A program made the position numbers and the translations under genes. Below the pieces are notes generated by a model. It was not told the DNA's origin. It ran no database searches and saw only the letters and a list, made by a program, of their open reading frames with translations. Positions 11,462 to 25,008 of a stretch of DNA of 64,000 nt are shown here, in pieces; the stretch's first letter is position 1, and each line of letters opens with the position of its first letter. The stretch is from Ctena decussata (taxonomy: Eukaryota; Mollusca; Bivalvia; Lucinida; Lucinidae): positions 53,827,400-53,891,399 of the forward strand of contig OZ022507.1 of NCBI GenBank assembly GCA_963989385.1, read 5' to 3'.

Positions 11462-12204
11462 TTTGTCGTAGACATATCAGAGCATGCATGACCTGCATCC
11501 GGGTTTTTATTGTATGGGGGATAATAAACACAATCTGCCATTTGTGAAAAGAAACAGTTTTAAAATGACATTTTATGAATATAAACTTTTTTTGGCTTCG
11601 TTTCCTTTTTAATTTAATCGCCGTTATTTGCGGATAGACGTGTTTTATTCAATAATAACGAATGACGAATAGTGTATTTGCAAATTTCATGACCCGTTTG
11701 AGCAGCCGTAGATCAGGCGCATTCGAGTTTTCCAATCGTGTATTTAAAGGTCTAGTATGAAAGCCATAACCGCACCGCGCTTCCGATCTGCCGCGCCAGA
11801 AATCAGTCTTCTTTAACAACTGATGTATTTGTAACTAAAATTACAAAGAAACAAACAGTGTTTCCACTAGTGGAAGTCTGGGGGTCTATGACTTCTAAAA
11901 TTGTATGCCAGGAAGTCAGTGACTTCCAATTTTTATCATAACCTACCATTTATAAAGTGAATATTGACTTAAATAATGAGTTAAATTTGTTGTAATAATG
12001 GTATTTCACCCATTAATCAAGGAGAAAGCAATATAAATATGGACATTCTGGAAGAAACCAAGTCTATCCTTCAGCATGACTTCCAAATGACAAACCTTGG
12101 AAGTCATATGACTTCCTGATTTTGATGGTTAGTGCTAGCACTGAACAAAATACAATGATAACAAAAAACTACTTTTTCGAAGCTGAACAAAAACTCAGAC
12201 ATAC
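11462..12204. other. No gene; short diverged repeats
   Basis: The word gacttcc/ggaagtc recurs in both orientations between 11870 and 12115 (for example ccactagtggaagtc and gtcatatgacttcc), giving several small palindromes. Otherwise featureless. Confidence 0.35.
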
Positions 12205-12350
12205 CCCTTATCTTTTTGAATTTGTATACTAAGTCATCATAAAAAATCTGGTTCCGATAGGCCTTCATGTGAAAGTGATTTTAACCTGACATTGAGTTTT
12301 GAAACCAATTCATTGCATCGGCGATAAAATTTTCTAGAAAAGGAATTATT
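12205..12350 (-). pseudogene. Penelope-like reverse transcriptase fragment
   Basis: About 145 bp match the coding segment at 36485-36620 in the same orientation (tttttgaatttgtatactaa, ggttccgataggcctt), including the codons for YDDLVYKFKK. It is diverged and broken: an old internal fragment of the same family. Confidence 0.7.
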
Positions 12351-13100
12351 TCGATGCAGGCTTATCTTGATACTCATTCGCTTAATTTCACACACGCTCA
12401 CTCACTCACGAACTCACAAATTCACTCCCTTAGCAATTGGGCCAAACGAAGTCAGGGAAAATCATGAAAATATGAGGCAGATAAAGCTAAGAAATAGACT
12501 TTTAATAAGTGTTCCCCCGGTTACAGCTAGCTCCTGGTGAGGTATCGGTATTTTTGCAATTCAGTCATGCCATTAAATCTTACTTGTGGCAAATAAACTA
12601 GGGTATCGAAGTTGTATGAAAATGAGTAAGGAAAACATCAGTTTTGGCCATGGTGCCGCATGGTTATATATCTATGCGCCAGTCATTTGTATCCACAACC
12701 CCCACCTACAGAAACGGATTTTTTACATTTCAGAGACCTGTGATGATTAGCTGATGGTAACAATCTTGCTCTTATTTCAACCCTATACTACAGAAAATCT
12801 CACAGGGTAAAGGACCCCAATCTTAAAACTCCGGCACTATGGAAACAATTAAAATATAATTGCCCTGCACCTTGGTCCGGCTATCCCAGCGCCATTGTAT
12901 TATTGTAGGCCCGGAACGTCCCGTTACCATAGTCTAGCTGCACTTGCAGTTATCCGTTGAGGGATTATTGGGTTGCCCTTTATATTAATTCATGTTTTGT
13001 CCACCATTTTGAAGGACTTCTTATTAAATCAGAAACCCCACAAACTCTCTTCGTTTATTGTGTTCCCGTTCATTCCTGGCGCAGCCAATCTTCGTAGGTT
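12351..13100. other. No gene recognised
   Basis: AT-rich with no clear repeats apart from a short (actc)-rich patch near 12395-12415. Confidence 0.35.
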
Positions 13101-13104
13101 GGGG

Positions 13105-13220
13105 CGAGGATGCAAATGACAGCAGGCCGAATTGACCCGGACGAGTTGAATGGCGGCCGAGTTGACCCAGGAGCCGTGAAGACCCCAGGCTTACAGAAAG
13201 CAGGCCGAGTTGACCCGCTT
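13105..13220. repeat. Short GC-rich minisatellite
   Basis: The word ggccgagttgacccg is repeated about four times with variation. Overlapping minus-strand open frames (13024-13270) come from this repeat and are not genes. Confidence 0.5.
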
Positions 13221-13619
13221 CTTCCATGACATACTATCGCCAGACAATAGTTGTAATCGAACTTGACCAAGGCTGATCACGATAATCCTCACTCGGGAAT
13301 TCATGTTTTGTCCTTGAACAAGACACATTTACGTTACAAAAGTACTAATAATACCCAGGAAGCGGTGGATCCGTCCTGACATGACTAAAAAGTTGTTCTT
13401 TAAAAACGAATTTCATCTTCGACAATTGTCTTTTTTAAAGATGAATCTTGTTTCGAATACATCCATTTAATCTCGACTTGACTTTTGTATTAGACGTACA
13501 CCTTTTCTGAGTTTTCTGCTTATCTTTTGACGTGATTTCTTTGCAATTTATATTTTAATTACAAGTATTTATTATATTAGCTTTAAATCACTGTCGAAAA
13601 TAAAAATAGTAAATAAGGC

Positions 13620-14300
13620 ATCATTGGGACACAATGCCGTCGTCGGCAGTCCGGCCGATCCGGCCATGGCCGTACCACTTTTTCGGCCGAATATAGTATT
13701 GGCCGTACCATGTTTTTCATTCGGCCGAATATGGTATTGGCAGGACCACTTTTTTCCCGTTATTCCTTTATTGCCTTGTTCTCAGACTGCATTGAATTCG
13801 CTTCTAGAGACGTTCTGAATTCAAAAAAATTCTCGGGGGAAGTCCGCTAAACCCCCTTACAAGAGGAGGGGCACCCCTCTCGTGCTCCCCCCCCCCCCCT
13901 CTCGTGCCTTCGGCACTTGGGGAACACCTTTGGCAGTCTTTAAAAGCTAGGGTAAGTATTTTAAATTTAGCAAAAAACTCATTAAGTTTCACAAGCAAAA
14001 TGATCTCAAAATGCATTAAAATCGCTTCTAGAGACGTTAAGATCGCTTCTAGAGACGTCCTGAATTCAAAAATTTTCTCATGGGATTTAAATTCTCAGAA
14101 AATCAACAGGGCTTCACGAGCGAAATTGGTCTCAAAATGCATTAAAATCGCTTCTAGAGTCGTCCTGAATTCATAAATTTTCTCGGGGGACGTCCCCCAT
14201 ACTCCCCATACAAGAGGGGGTACCCCCTCTCGTGCTCTCCCCCACTCGTGCCTTCGGCACTCGGGGCGTTCCATGGCCGTACCACTTTTCAAAAGCCGAC
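13620..14300. repeat. GC-rich compound repeat
   Basis: Outer parts carry inverted ggccgtaccacttttc blocks (13667 and 14273). Inner parts repeat gcttctagagacgt and cctgaattcaaaaatttt, and two blocks (13855-13930, 14195-14265) contain acaagaggggg…cccctctcgtgct with ccttcggcac hairpins. It is GC-rich against an AT-rich background. Its open frames on both strands are compositional. Probably a non-autonomous mobile element; class unknown. Confidence 0.55.
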
Positions 14301-14339
14301 GACGGCCCTGGGACAAAAAGAAATGTGAATATAGATGAT

Positions 14340-15720
14340 TCAAACAATGATTTGTCAGTCATTACATAGGAAGTATCAATGGCTTAAAATCCTTTAGCCC
14401 CCTCAGTGTAAAGTCTCGCCTATTATTGGGAAATAACGCGTCACATGAGCGGTATACGCATGCGCAGAAACAATGTGAAAAAGGTTTATTGAAATATTGA
14501 GATAGACAGAAGGCATAGTAACGAAACGCGCCGCATGTCAATGGCGTCGTTGACGCACCAGACGAAGTTTCAATATTGTGTCATGTCTAAAGCAGCATAT
14601 TCGTTGTTCCAGCAAAGCACTAATGTCTGTTCACCTATGTTTATCTTATCTTTTAATATTACATGAACAGCCCCGCAGCTCAAGTTTAAGAATTTTCACA
14701 ATATTCGAATTGCAGAACATCGGGTTTCATATATGGGAATCAGAACAAGAGTGACATTATTGTCTGACATTGCATATAGAGGTATTCGGGTTTTTGTACT
14801 ATATCTAGCGACTCATCTGCACCCGTATCGCGCTGATTGCACCTTACACGAGCCTCATAATAACTGTTATATCACCACATGACTAACTTAACCGCTCTAG
14901 AGTCTCTAATGGTGATATTCCCAATTTGAGGCAATACCGCATACATTTTACTCTCGGCAGTGATACGCATTAGCACTATACATAGCGAACTTCAAGGTGC
15001 AGTGACGATATTAAAATTTCAACAGTGGGGGGAGGGGCAGAAATATATTTTGTCATCGTATCTTAGAACGGAAAAAGATTCCAACTTTTTTTTATAATTC
15101 TGTTAATCAGAACTGAATTACAGTATATTTGATATAATTTTATAATAATGCTAGGAAGAATAAGCGCGCAATGGGCACAATGACTTCACTTCTGGATCAA
15201 CCGTTGAACAATAATATTACTATAATCTATCGTGTTTGACAACTGCATCTATTCATCTATTTTGACGTATATGTTGTCTTGGTGTCTTATGTTTATGTGT
15301 ACATACCCACATGCGTTGGCATCACAAAATAAGTATTGATGCTCGCATATGTGGGTACACACTTTTTTATATTAGAAGAAAAAAAAAAGCAAGAAAGATA
15401 CAATATTACCAAGGTTTTACAATCAGTCAAAATAGAGCTCCACGGGGGAATAGTATATCTCTTTGGCTTTCTACTGAGTAATGAGCTTTAAGTATTCAAG
15501 TTGCCCTATATGAATATGTAGCTGTAGGTCAATGTCACTGTTGTTTTAATCAGCCTCAGGCAGGTTTTCTGCCTAAAAGCATACGCAAATATACATTAGA
15601 AATGATGTTTCAGTTAATTTACTCAAAAACCGCTAAGAATAATTTCTTACTAACAGAGTCTTATGATTCGGTACTACCGTGAAGAAGGATATTTAGTGTT
15701 GGGGGACAAACAATGAGATG
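14340..15720. other. No gene; one strong hairpin
   Basis: Largely single-copy DNA downstream of the lectin gene. At 15298-15365 gtgtacatacccacatgcg pairs with cgcatatgtgggtacacac. Possible lectin poly(A) signal ATTAAA (minus) at 15545-15550. Confidence 0.4.
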
Positions 15721-15847
15721 GTGTTAATAAGTTCACCTCGAAGGTTCCTATATCGATGTTTCAGACTTGGACATATCTTAAATCTTTGTTCCATTAAGAT
15801 GCAGACAGGAGGACGTCATGAAGATATGTTTTCTTCCACTTATATTT

Positions 15848-16089
15848 TCATGGTTTTTCGCACACGCTTTTATAAGTATGATAGCATTCATTGTCATGCC
15901 ATTTGTAAGTATTTTTACTTCTAAGCAAACAATGTTGGCCTTTGTTGACAGGCTCAGGTTGGTCGGGTGCCCAGTTGGTATAACCAGTGTAATTCACGGG
16001 CCTTCCATTCTGCCAAGTCCAGTGTCCAGTCTTGAGTTTATCTTGACCACCCATCCAAAAGCTGTTGGCTAAACCGTCCAGAAAGTTCG
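15848..16089 (-). CDS. Lectin gene exon 6: C-terminal half of C-type lectin domain and stop
   Basis: The acceptor is cttttccttcag before 16089. The exon encodes NSFWMGG, a WTW strand, TNWAPDQPEPVN, the conserved Cys in GQHC, KWHDNEC and VCEKP followed by TGA at 15848. The order and spacing of Cys and Trp match long-form C-type lectin domains. The only nearby polyadenylation signal I see is a variant ATTAAA (minus strand) at 15545-15550, about 300 nt past the stop. Confidence 0.9.
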
Positions 16090-19000
16090 CTGAAGGAAAA
16101 GGAAAACTTATAGAAGAGCAACAAACTTAATTAATGTAAAGATATCATTGTTAGAAACAGGCAACCTACATTGAAATCATTCCGTTGCCGTGATAAAAGT
16201 AAGAAGATCGCTGAGTCAGACACTTTTTTCAGCTATGATATGCTCTATTGATTTGTGAATCTTTGTTTGTTGTGGAAAACGCCTACCATATATTTTCGGT
16301 TATAAAATAGCGTGCTTCCATCTCGTAAAAAAGTCCACAATACCTAAAAGTGTCTTAAGAATACTAACAAGGAGATGCATTTTCGAGTCTAAAATAATTC
16401 CTAAAATCTAAATCCGTCTAAGATTTATTTGGAATTGTTTTGGAAGGGAAACCCCCGTATTCTAACCGCAGAAATACGGTATCTTCCCATCGTGTAGGTT
16501 TGAAGCGCTTGATCGCGCTTTATTCATACAGTATCAGTACCACAGCAGTTTTACTATATCTGAAATAATGCAAGAAGTGCTTATCTGCGGACACCTGGGT
16601 TCCTCACTTTTGACTGAATTTCAATGGTTTCCATTTCACCGAATTTGCCTTAACGGTCTACTGAAATAGCGGTCCCGGGTTTAAGCCCCGCTGAATGCGG
16701 GAATCTTTCCAACCGTAAACAGTGGTTCATTGCATACTGCCTCTAAAATCACCCTCCCATCGGCCTGATATGACTGAAATACCGTTGAAAAGGACGTAAA
16801 ATCGCAAGTTATCCATCCATGTGTTTACACGGAAACGCATGTTGCATGACACAATACGGTAATGACCTTAAGTGCTCCGTTCTACTCGTGTCGAATCCGT
16901 TTTTACTCCGAACATTTGGACAATAGCTCGTTTTCGGTAAAAGAGTCGCAAATGTTAGATGAATAAACATAAGATGTGACTCGAATGTACTGAAATTACA
17001 ATTTGGAGCTCTCCCGAAGAAAGCACGTGTTCGTTTAACATCATCGAGACAGCGAGAAGCCCGTTCGGGCTTCGCATAGTGTGTCCCATAACGCTCATGG
17101 TAAATGGATACACAACCAGTGGAAGCAACTTTGCGCTTTTTATTTTGCTGCTCTGTCCTATGGAAGCAAGCCCTTAAGGGAAAGAAAGAATAACTTCTTC
17201 AGTAGTTACTCTTTAAATTTCTATTCTTTAAGAATAGGGCACATTCTGGAGGGGCTATGTTATCCAGAGAAGCTTACGTTAAATATCAAACGTTATGACA
17301 CTTGGAACAAATGACAGTAAAAAGATGTACCCATTTACCTTTGACTGCTTTTACGAGATTGGGATCAAAAGTAATGCAACTGGCTAGTGTTCATGTGAGT
17401 AACAATTTACGCATTGCACGTGTTCCCCTTGTTATAGCTTTCAATCGATGTATAAACTATACATATACAACATCTCGCTCATTTTGCACAAACCCAACTC
17501 GTAGGTGGGGAGACAAAATGGTTGGGAATGGTGGCCAAAATGCGTAAGAAATCAGGGCTCACTCTAAGACTCGCACTTTACTCGACAGAGGTTCAAAGGA
17601 CATTCAATGCTGACATACATGCTGTTAATGGCAGTAGTCAAATGCCCCTTTCCCACAGTTTGCAGATGGGTTAGAAAAGGACTTCTATGCTTAAGGCGAG
17701 AATTTTCCCCATTAGACCGGCACGACAGGGCCGAATTTTCAAAAGTATAAAATGTGCAAATTTTTGTTAGTAGGGCTTCCACAAATATGTAAACTGTATG
17801 AAATTAGATCATTTGTTATTCAGACCCAAAGACATGGGGAGATAATTCAGGCTGACAATACCTACCCTAAATCCTACGTTTTCGCATACCTCATTTTTTT
17901 GAGATTATAATAATAAATATATTGAAATCAGTCATTCATTCCATATTTTTTGTCTTAAATGCATGCTAAATACACACACATCACAATACAAAGCAGTGAT
18001 TTTCTTCTTGTTACGCCTGATTTGCTTTCAAACATGCAAAACCACAGCTGCACTTCCGGTCAAAACGGCCGAAAGAGAACGCTACACTATAACTAAAATA
18101 CAAGTACTCCCTCCCCCTTGACCCAGCATTTCCTTTGTGCAGCAAACTTATGCGGTGCAAGTACGCAATATATATGAGTGGGAAGCTGGGTCACGGGGGG
18201 GGGACGATACTCATTAAGCCAAAGAAGAAGAATGGTCAACAGTATCACTATGATCTTCAAGGATTATATTGTGTACCATGACCTTGAAATGAGGTCAAGG
18301 TCACATACATATAGTCAAAACTATCCAGTGTTGTCTGTTATGTAAGTAAAAAAGGGTGAAATGTATATAATAAGTCATTATTTCAACGATCAGTTTGAGG
18401 ATAATTTACAATTAATCTCAAAAGTGACGCCAACGTCAACGTATGTTTAAAGTTCTTTACATAGACACATACACTTGAAATTTCATTTGTCATGCAAGTT
18501 GCATGTCATAGTCATAAATGCAAAGCAGAAGTCAGTGATCCGTATAACTTTTTAATCATGGGAAAAATTCACGCCATAAGCATAGAAGTCCTTTAGTGCT
18601 GGCGTAGTCTGCAAGTCGTTCAAAGATTGTTACAAAAAACAAATAGTAAAATCAGACGCAACATATAATTCTCAGCAGATTTCGGACATCTGTATAGCAC
18701 ATTTTGTTATATAACTTAAAAATATGAAATTATGTCCGCCCTTTTTGCTCGACTTAGCACCCCCCCCCCCCCCCCTCACTGTGGCTTTTTCCTGTTACCT
18801 CGCCCCAAGTAAAAGCCTGCTGGCAGAAAATATATTTCCCGCTCAAAGTTGACGGACGGCATAATTCACCTTTTGGAGATATATCTATAAAGGACAATGA
18901 GATAGCTTTCAATGACTTGTTTAGGAGACTGACACTTTGTGTATCTGCCGTCAAAGGAGGGTACTTTAAAGGTTTCAAGTAAAGATTTCTGTAATCCCAT

Positions 19001-22000
19001 TTTAGTTGTCATTTAACAGCATTGGCTGCATTTCTTTTTATCTCGCCCTCGTATAAACTGAGGAATAAAATTGAAGATATATAAAACATTGACTTACAAC
19101 TAACGTTGATCTCTTCATCCATATTTTCGATATTTACCAGGTAACCTCCCTGTTCATTACATTGAAGCTGAAATGTAAATTTTACCCATAAATAAGTAAC
19201 CGACTCTTCTGTCTCAATTTTCGGGCAAGCCCATTTCAAATATAAGGGAAATATGGTATTATTTTAATTATAGTTTTATTTTTATTTCCGTGATCAAAAG
19301 CCGCATTTGCAAAAATGCTTTTCCGAGCCCAAATCGCATTTCATTGCACATACCTCTTCATTACATGTAAATGAACCCTGTTACTGGTTGCTAGGTATTG
19401 GTGCGAAAAACAATTAATTTCTAAGGAATTAGAACCGTATTTCCTATATAAGTATGCATTTAATCAAAGAAAACATCATGCAACGTCAGAATGTGTATGG
19501 ATACCCCTCCATTTTTTACCATTTATGAGGCACTCTATTTGCTTGCGTGGGCGATAAAGCCCCTCAAGAATAAAGTCTACTCTCAAGGTAAATAATTTCT
19601 CCAACGGCAGAAATTGTTTTCCTTTAAAAGTTGACCCCCATTAACCCATTAATGCCTGGCGTCCCATAAATAGGATATAGGAACTGAGTGCAGACCCTGA
19701 CCAGACGCTGCAGAACGCTGCGTCTGGTCAGGGCAACACTATTTGCATAAAATATAAAGCAAATTTTTAAAGAACTGATAAAAAAATACACCAGGCACCC
19801 CTAAAATGACGAATCGACTCATCCAATTTATAAGGATCATGGAACAATCCACTAGGCATAAATGGATTAAGAATCGGAAGGGGTGAGGAAACAAAATCGA
19901 AAATGGCACAGTTCCTTCCTCTTTTCAACTTTAGCTAGCAACCTAATTCAGTTTCAGTAAGTATGGATTTTTTTTGCGTATGACAAGAATAACATGACAT
20001 TAACAGTGAACAACTGTGCTCGGCGTTCACTAAGCCTTTGACGACAAACAGCGACTGATTCTAATATATTAGACAACCTGCTATTGCAGCTATGCACGGC
20101 ACCGCACAGCCTGTTTTCGGTCTGATCCGTTCCGATCCGGTAATTAGGCCCATTTCGGTTCGTTCCGATAAATCTACTCACTGTATGGGCACCAATGAAA
20201 AACAGAGACTTTTACGGAACTGACCAATAACTAAATGTTTCCTCAAAACCGATAAAAGTCGGATTGATTAGAGAGCACTGAGCAAAATTGGTCTATCGCC
20301 CAACATTGACGGGCCATGCAATTTAATGCAGATGTCCGTTATGAAAATTTGGGCAGAAACCATGGAATTGTATCCATATACCTTCATGCGGCTTTATCAA
20401 TGAATAATAACACGGAATTAAATGACTTGAGAATAATTAATTACTTGGAAAAAAAAATCCGAAGTTTTTTGTTGAAAGAATTTCAATTTGTAATGTAATT
20501 GAAAAATTGGCGGAGCATGACATTTACTGTGTGACATGCTCCGATATTCGATACCAATGACGTCTAAGATTTGTTACCATAGCGAGTAAAAGTCATATTG
20601 CTGTCAAACTGACGTCATCGAGACGTCATTTTGCCAAGGTACAATCCACAACAGTGGGTGATAACATAGTTGCTATGGTAATAGATATATGGCGTCATCT
20701 CAATTACAATTCGAGAGTACCATGGCATACAATGTATGCCATGCTCCTCTCGAATTATAAGTGAGATGCTACAATGAGCAAAGATAGTAGACCAAAATAG
20801 AAAATCAAACTATTCGTGTGATTTTCTCAAACCAATAATTCAGTCTTTAATCATTTAATTCTCCGTTTAATGTATAAAACAAAAATATTCGGACACAAGG
20901 GACTTTTTTATCAAATGGATGGCTGCTTATGATCAGATTAATTTAGGTCTGCTATATTTGCTCATACATGTAACTTGTAATACAATATTGAATAGATCAT
21001 TAACTCTGCATATGTCCAATTCTTGAGTTCCTCAACAATAAGATAGCAATGGCCATTATGCTCCGGCCTCTATCTCTGCTCATATAATTATATTATTTAC
21101 AATACACTACTGAATAGTTCATTACCTCTGCATATGTCCAGTTCCTAAGTTCTTCAACAATTAGATAGCAATGGCCATTATGCTCCATCCACTCTCCTGG
21201 CACTGCCGAACATGCACCTAACAAAGTAAAAAGACATCCATGTTAGTACCGGTAGAAGTAAAAACATCAAGCCTCATTTCTCTCGTCCGCTTCCAACTGT
21301 GCTTGCAGTTAGGCGCGGCCGTGCGGTTGGGTGATTTAAAACAGTATACATCTTTCCTATAAAACGATAAAGTCGCGCACGAGTTATCTGCCCAAGTAGA
21401 CTGTGACGTCATCTATAGGAGCATCCCATATAATTTAGTACAACTCCAAGCACATATAACATGCATAAAGCAGACGTTTTGTAAATGTGAACTACAAAAA
21501 AAATACATTGAAAGACCAAATTAAAGTACAATTGCCCTGTTGTCATGTGACATTTTTGTTTATATATTTTTTTTAATCTTAATATCATATTGAGAATCCC
21601 GACAAGTCACTCATGCTTTTCATGACCCCTTTCCTCGACGCCGAGGAATACATTCACGTTTGTTCAATATAAAGGAGTTACATTTCGTATAAATAAGTTT
21701 CGTAACTCTGAAAAGTTCTATCCATTTTTCCGACAGGTAAAACGTCAGCATTCAGGTAGTAACTATGCATTATTACCGGACAGATTATAGCGCTGATAAT
21801 TATGGTTTCCTGTGCGATACACCGATCTTAAAGCATCAGCATCCAGACAGTTTTCGTAAGTTTGAACCCGAGGTTGACTTTATATTACTTTTTTTCCATC
21901 TCTTACTTATCTTCGGTATCATTTATTTGTTCGTTTCCATTTCACGGTAGGGTGTTCTTAAAGCTGCCTTCGGAACACGTGTCGGGGTAATACACAATCA

Positions 22001-24977
22001 CAGGTGTTTGTTTATTGCGGCAATGCGCGCGATTCGATGATTACACAAACGAATTCCATGTCAGCACACTTTGTTGTCTGCTTTATAATCAGCTAATCGT
22101 TCGTTTTGTATCTTTTGTAATAACGGTCTGAAAATCTTCCGCGATTTTCCTTCTTTTTCTTATGTTTTGGAAGCTGTACTGGTGATACATACTTTTACGA
22201 TTACGGTAATTTTGGCCCGAAATTTTAGTCGCAAATCTTTTCATTTTATGTCAAATTCCCATATGCTATAAGTTATAAAGCTTATTTTCCGACAAAGAAA
22301 GAGCTAAATATAGTTCTAACAAAATAGTTGTCTTAATCTTAATCGTTGAATTTTAGTTTTGAATATACGGAAAACCGGCCTTTATTTGGTTATACAATGA
22401 AAAACAATAGCCTATCCTATAGATGACATCATAGGCGTTGCAAGGGACAAAACTCGAAAAGACTCTGAATTATAGGAAAGGTGTATATACCATAGACAGT
22501 TCGCTCAGGCACTTCTGCTCCGATATTAAGGTGAATGGGTTCTATTCTAGGGGATTTACATTTTTTGTGTCCCGTCTAAATTGAGGAGGTGGTGTGGGGG
22601 GATTGGTAAACTTATAGAGAAAAACAGTGTTTTCTTTAAGTGTTGATCCATTTTCGAGGGGCTTTGTCGTCCAGAGAGGGAAACAGGTAGTCACAGATTC
22701 TGAAGCTCTTTGCCTATGCCAAAATTACAGAAAAGCATAGAGGAACAACCACACACCTTAAAGGCCAAAACAGTACCTATACTTACATGATATGTTAACA
22801 GCTGACCAATTACCATCTGGCATACAGGTAGAACATCGCTTCTCCAGAGTTTCAATATTTTCAAATCCAGGATAACAACTGTAACAGACCTTGGAACCAA
22901 CACTGTATATGTTACCCAGCAATATTGTGTCATTAATTGCTTTGGGGACGCCACATTCTGTTAAGGAGAACAAATTCAGAAGCTAAGCTCAATATCAGGG
23001 ATGTACATGTATTTGATGGTGACTTTCGTATATGTTTTTTTTTCTTCTTCTTCTTATTTGTTCATAGAAATATAGGTTGTGAACCCGTGTTACATGTAGT
23101 ACCGCCACGGAAAGGCGGTTCTATCGAGATATCAATTACAACTAATGCTCTAAATGGAGATATAACAGAAATCAAGTTTTCTTTAAATAACCATTTAATA
23201 TATCCCTGGAAAAAAGTTAAGCACCCTCTAATAAAAATTCATTTTTTCCCATCGAGCGTCATAGAAAGAAAATGCAGATGTTGAAATCGATTTTGAATGC
23301 AATTCAAAAATCGAAACATTTAACGTTCTGACTGACTTTTGGACCATTTGCAAAATGATACAACGTATTTAAATGAAAAAGAGGGCGCATGATAATCTCC
23401 GGTATTCCCGGTATCCATGTCCCGGTATTCATGGGGGGTACATTGGTTTGGCAGGGTATAGATTCAAAACTACCAAACAGAATTTCATAAATTTGGTGTC
23501 ATTTGAAAGGCAATACACCAATCTATAATATGAAATAAATTTTGTTCAAATTTATTTTATTTTCTTCTATTTATTTGCAACTAAAGTCCCGGTATCCTGA
23601 TTTTGTTGTCCCGGTATCCATGGGGTAGGCATGTTTAACTTCAAATAAAATCCAAACTTCTGGACCGAATTTAGCATAGTAAATATCAGATAAAAGATAA
23701 TGTTTTAGTCTAAACACTACATTTAAAGTTTGTAAATTTAGCTGTGTTATTTTGCAGAAATAATGTTTCAAAGTCCCGGTATCGGAATTTTTTGTCCCGG
23801 TATCCATGTGGTAGCTATCATTTGCCTTATATAAAACCTAAACTACTGAACCGAATTTCAAAAGTAGAATATCAGTGTACAGGCAATGTTTATATCTTAA
23901 AGAAACATTAGAATTTTTTTAAAATTTACCAGTTTATTTGGTAGCAATAATGCTTCAAAGTCCCGGTATCCGCTCTTTTCATTCCCGGTATCCATTGGTA
24001 TGATGTATGTGACGTGAAATAAGATCATAATTTCCGAGTTAAAATTAATTAAAATTGCATTAACAGAACTAATTTTGTAATAAATAAAGGTTAAGATAGG
24101 TTCAACGTGCCTCAGCAGCCGTATACCACCAACATCCTGATATTTCGGATAATGGTAGGGCACGGACCGAACGTGTTTGCAGCAGGTGCGGGATGGTGGT
24201 TATTTAGATTTTTTTGTACTCTCATCTATCTGGTCCATTCTTTTTCTTTCTCTCTCTGTCTAGGAGACGGTATGATATAGACTGATTATTGTCTCAAAGA
24301 GCCGTTATATCCAAAACAATTTAACGTGCTTCAACAATGTATCAACAAATTGACTGGCAAGACTTGTATCATGAATGGTAATCATTGGATATATTGAATG
24401 GAAACTGCGAACAGGAGACCTTCATCGGCTAGCGTTTTCATGAGAACCGTCTATTTTCCAGACAACCAAAAGCCAAGAAACTGACCAGCATGAGTGGATA
24501 CGCAAGCTGATCAGAATCCCAATCTTAATTCAATCCATGTTAGGTAGAGCATAAAAATATTATGTTTACAGTTGTCGAACAAGGATAATTTCATAGGGTA
24601 GGCAGTTCGGCTTTTTTTTTTATTCCTGCAAAACGTAAAAGCAGCCCAAAATGCTACATAACATGTTAAAATATCATATTAATTATCCATATTACATACG
24701 AAGAAAACAGCATCCTACAAGATGAACGAACCTAATTTACCCACAAATGGAGTACCCATGAAGTGCTAGTGGAAAGGCAATCAGTGTAGACCCAGGTCAG
24801 ACTGCTCTCCAGGAGCAGTCTGATCTGGATCTGCACTGTTCAGCCCAGACCTGTTTGTCTTACTATTTACGTTGATCGCCTTGACATTCGCTGTTCATAA
24901 AAAAACTTGTCAGATAAATTATACGGTAATTAAATAATATGTAAATAAAATATATCGACAAAAATCGTTCTGAGAGC

Positions 24978-25008
<31 letters not shown>

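Larger units (their letters stand above)
16090..19097 (-). other. Lectin intron 5
   Basis: Begins gtaagtc and ends ttccttcag on the minus strand. It contains a SINE at 16640-16815, a hairpin-family repeat near 17160-17260, and a run of C at 18759-18775. No other coding segment recognised. Confidence 0.7.

Noticed and set aside
22937..23284. 115-codon plus-strand open frame opposite the sushi exon
   Set aside because: It overlaps the splice acceptor of the lectin exon on the other strand and contains a low-complexity Phe run; no family features.
23397..24000. CRISPR-like array from repeated cccggtatcc words
   Set aside because: The spacing alternates between 20-25 and about 160 bp, the spacers are similar to each other, and the whole lies in foldback arms of an animal genome.
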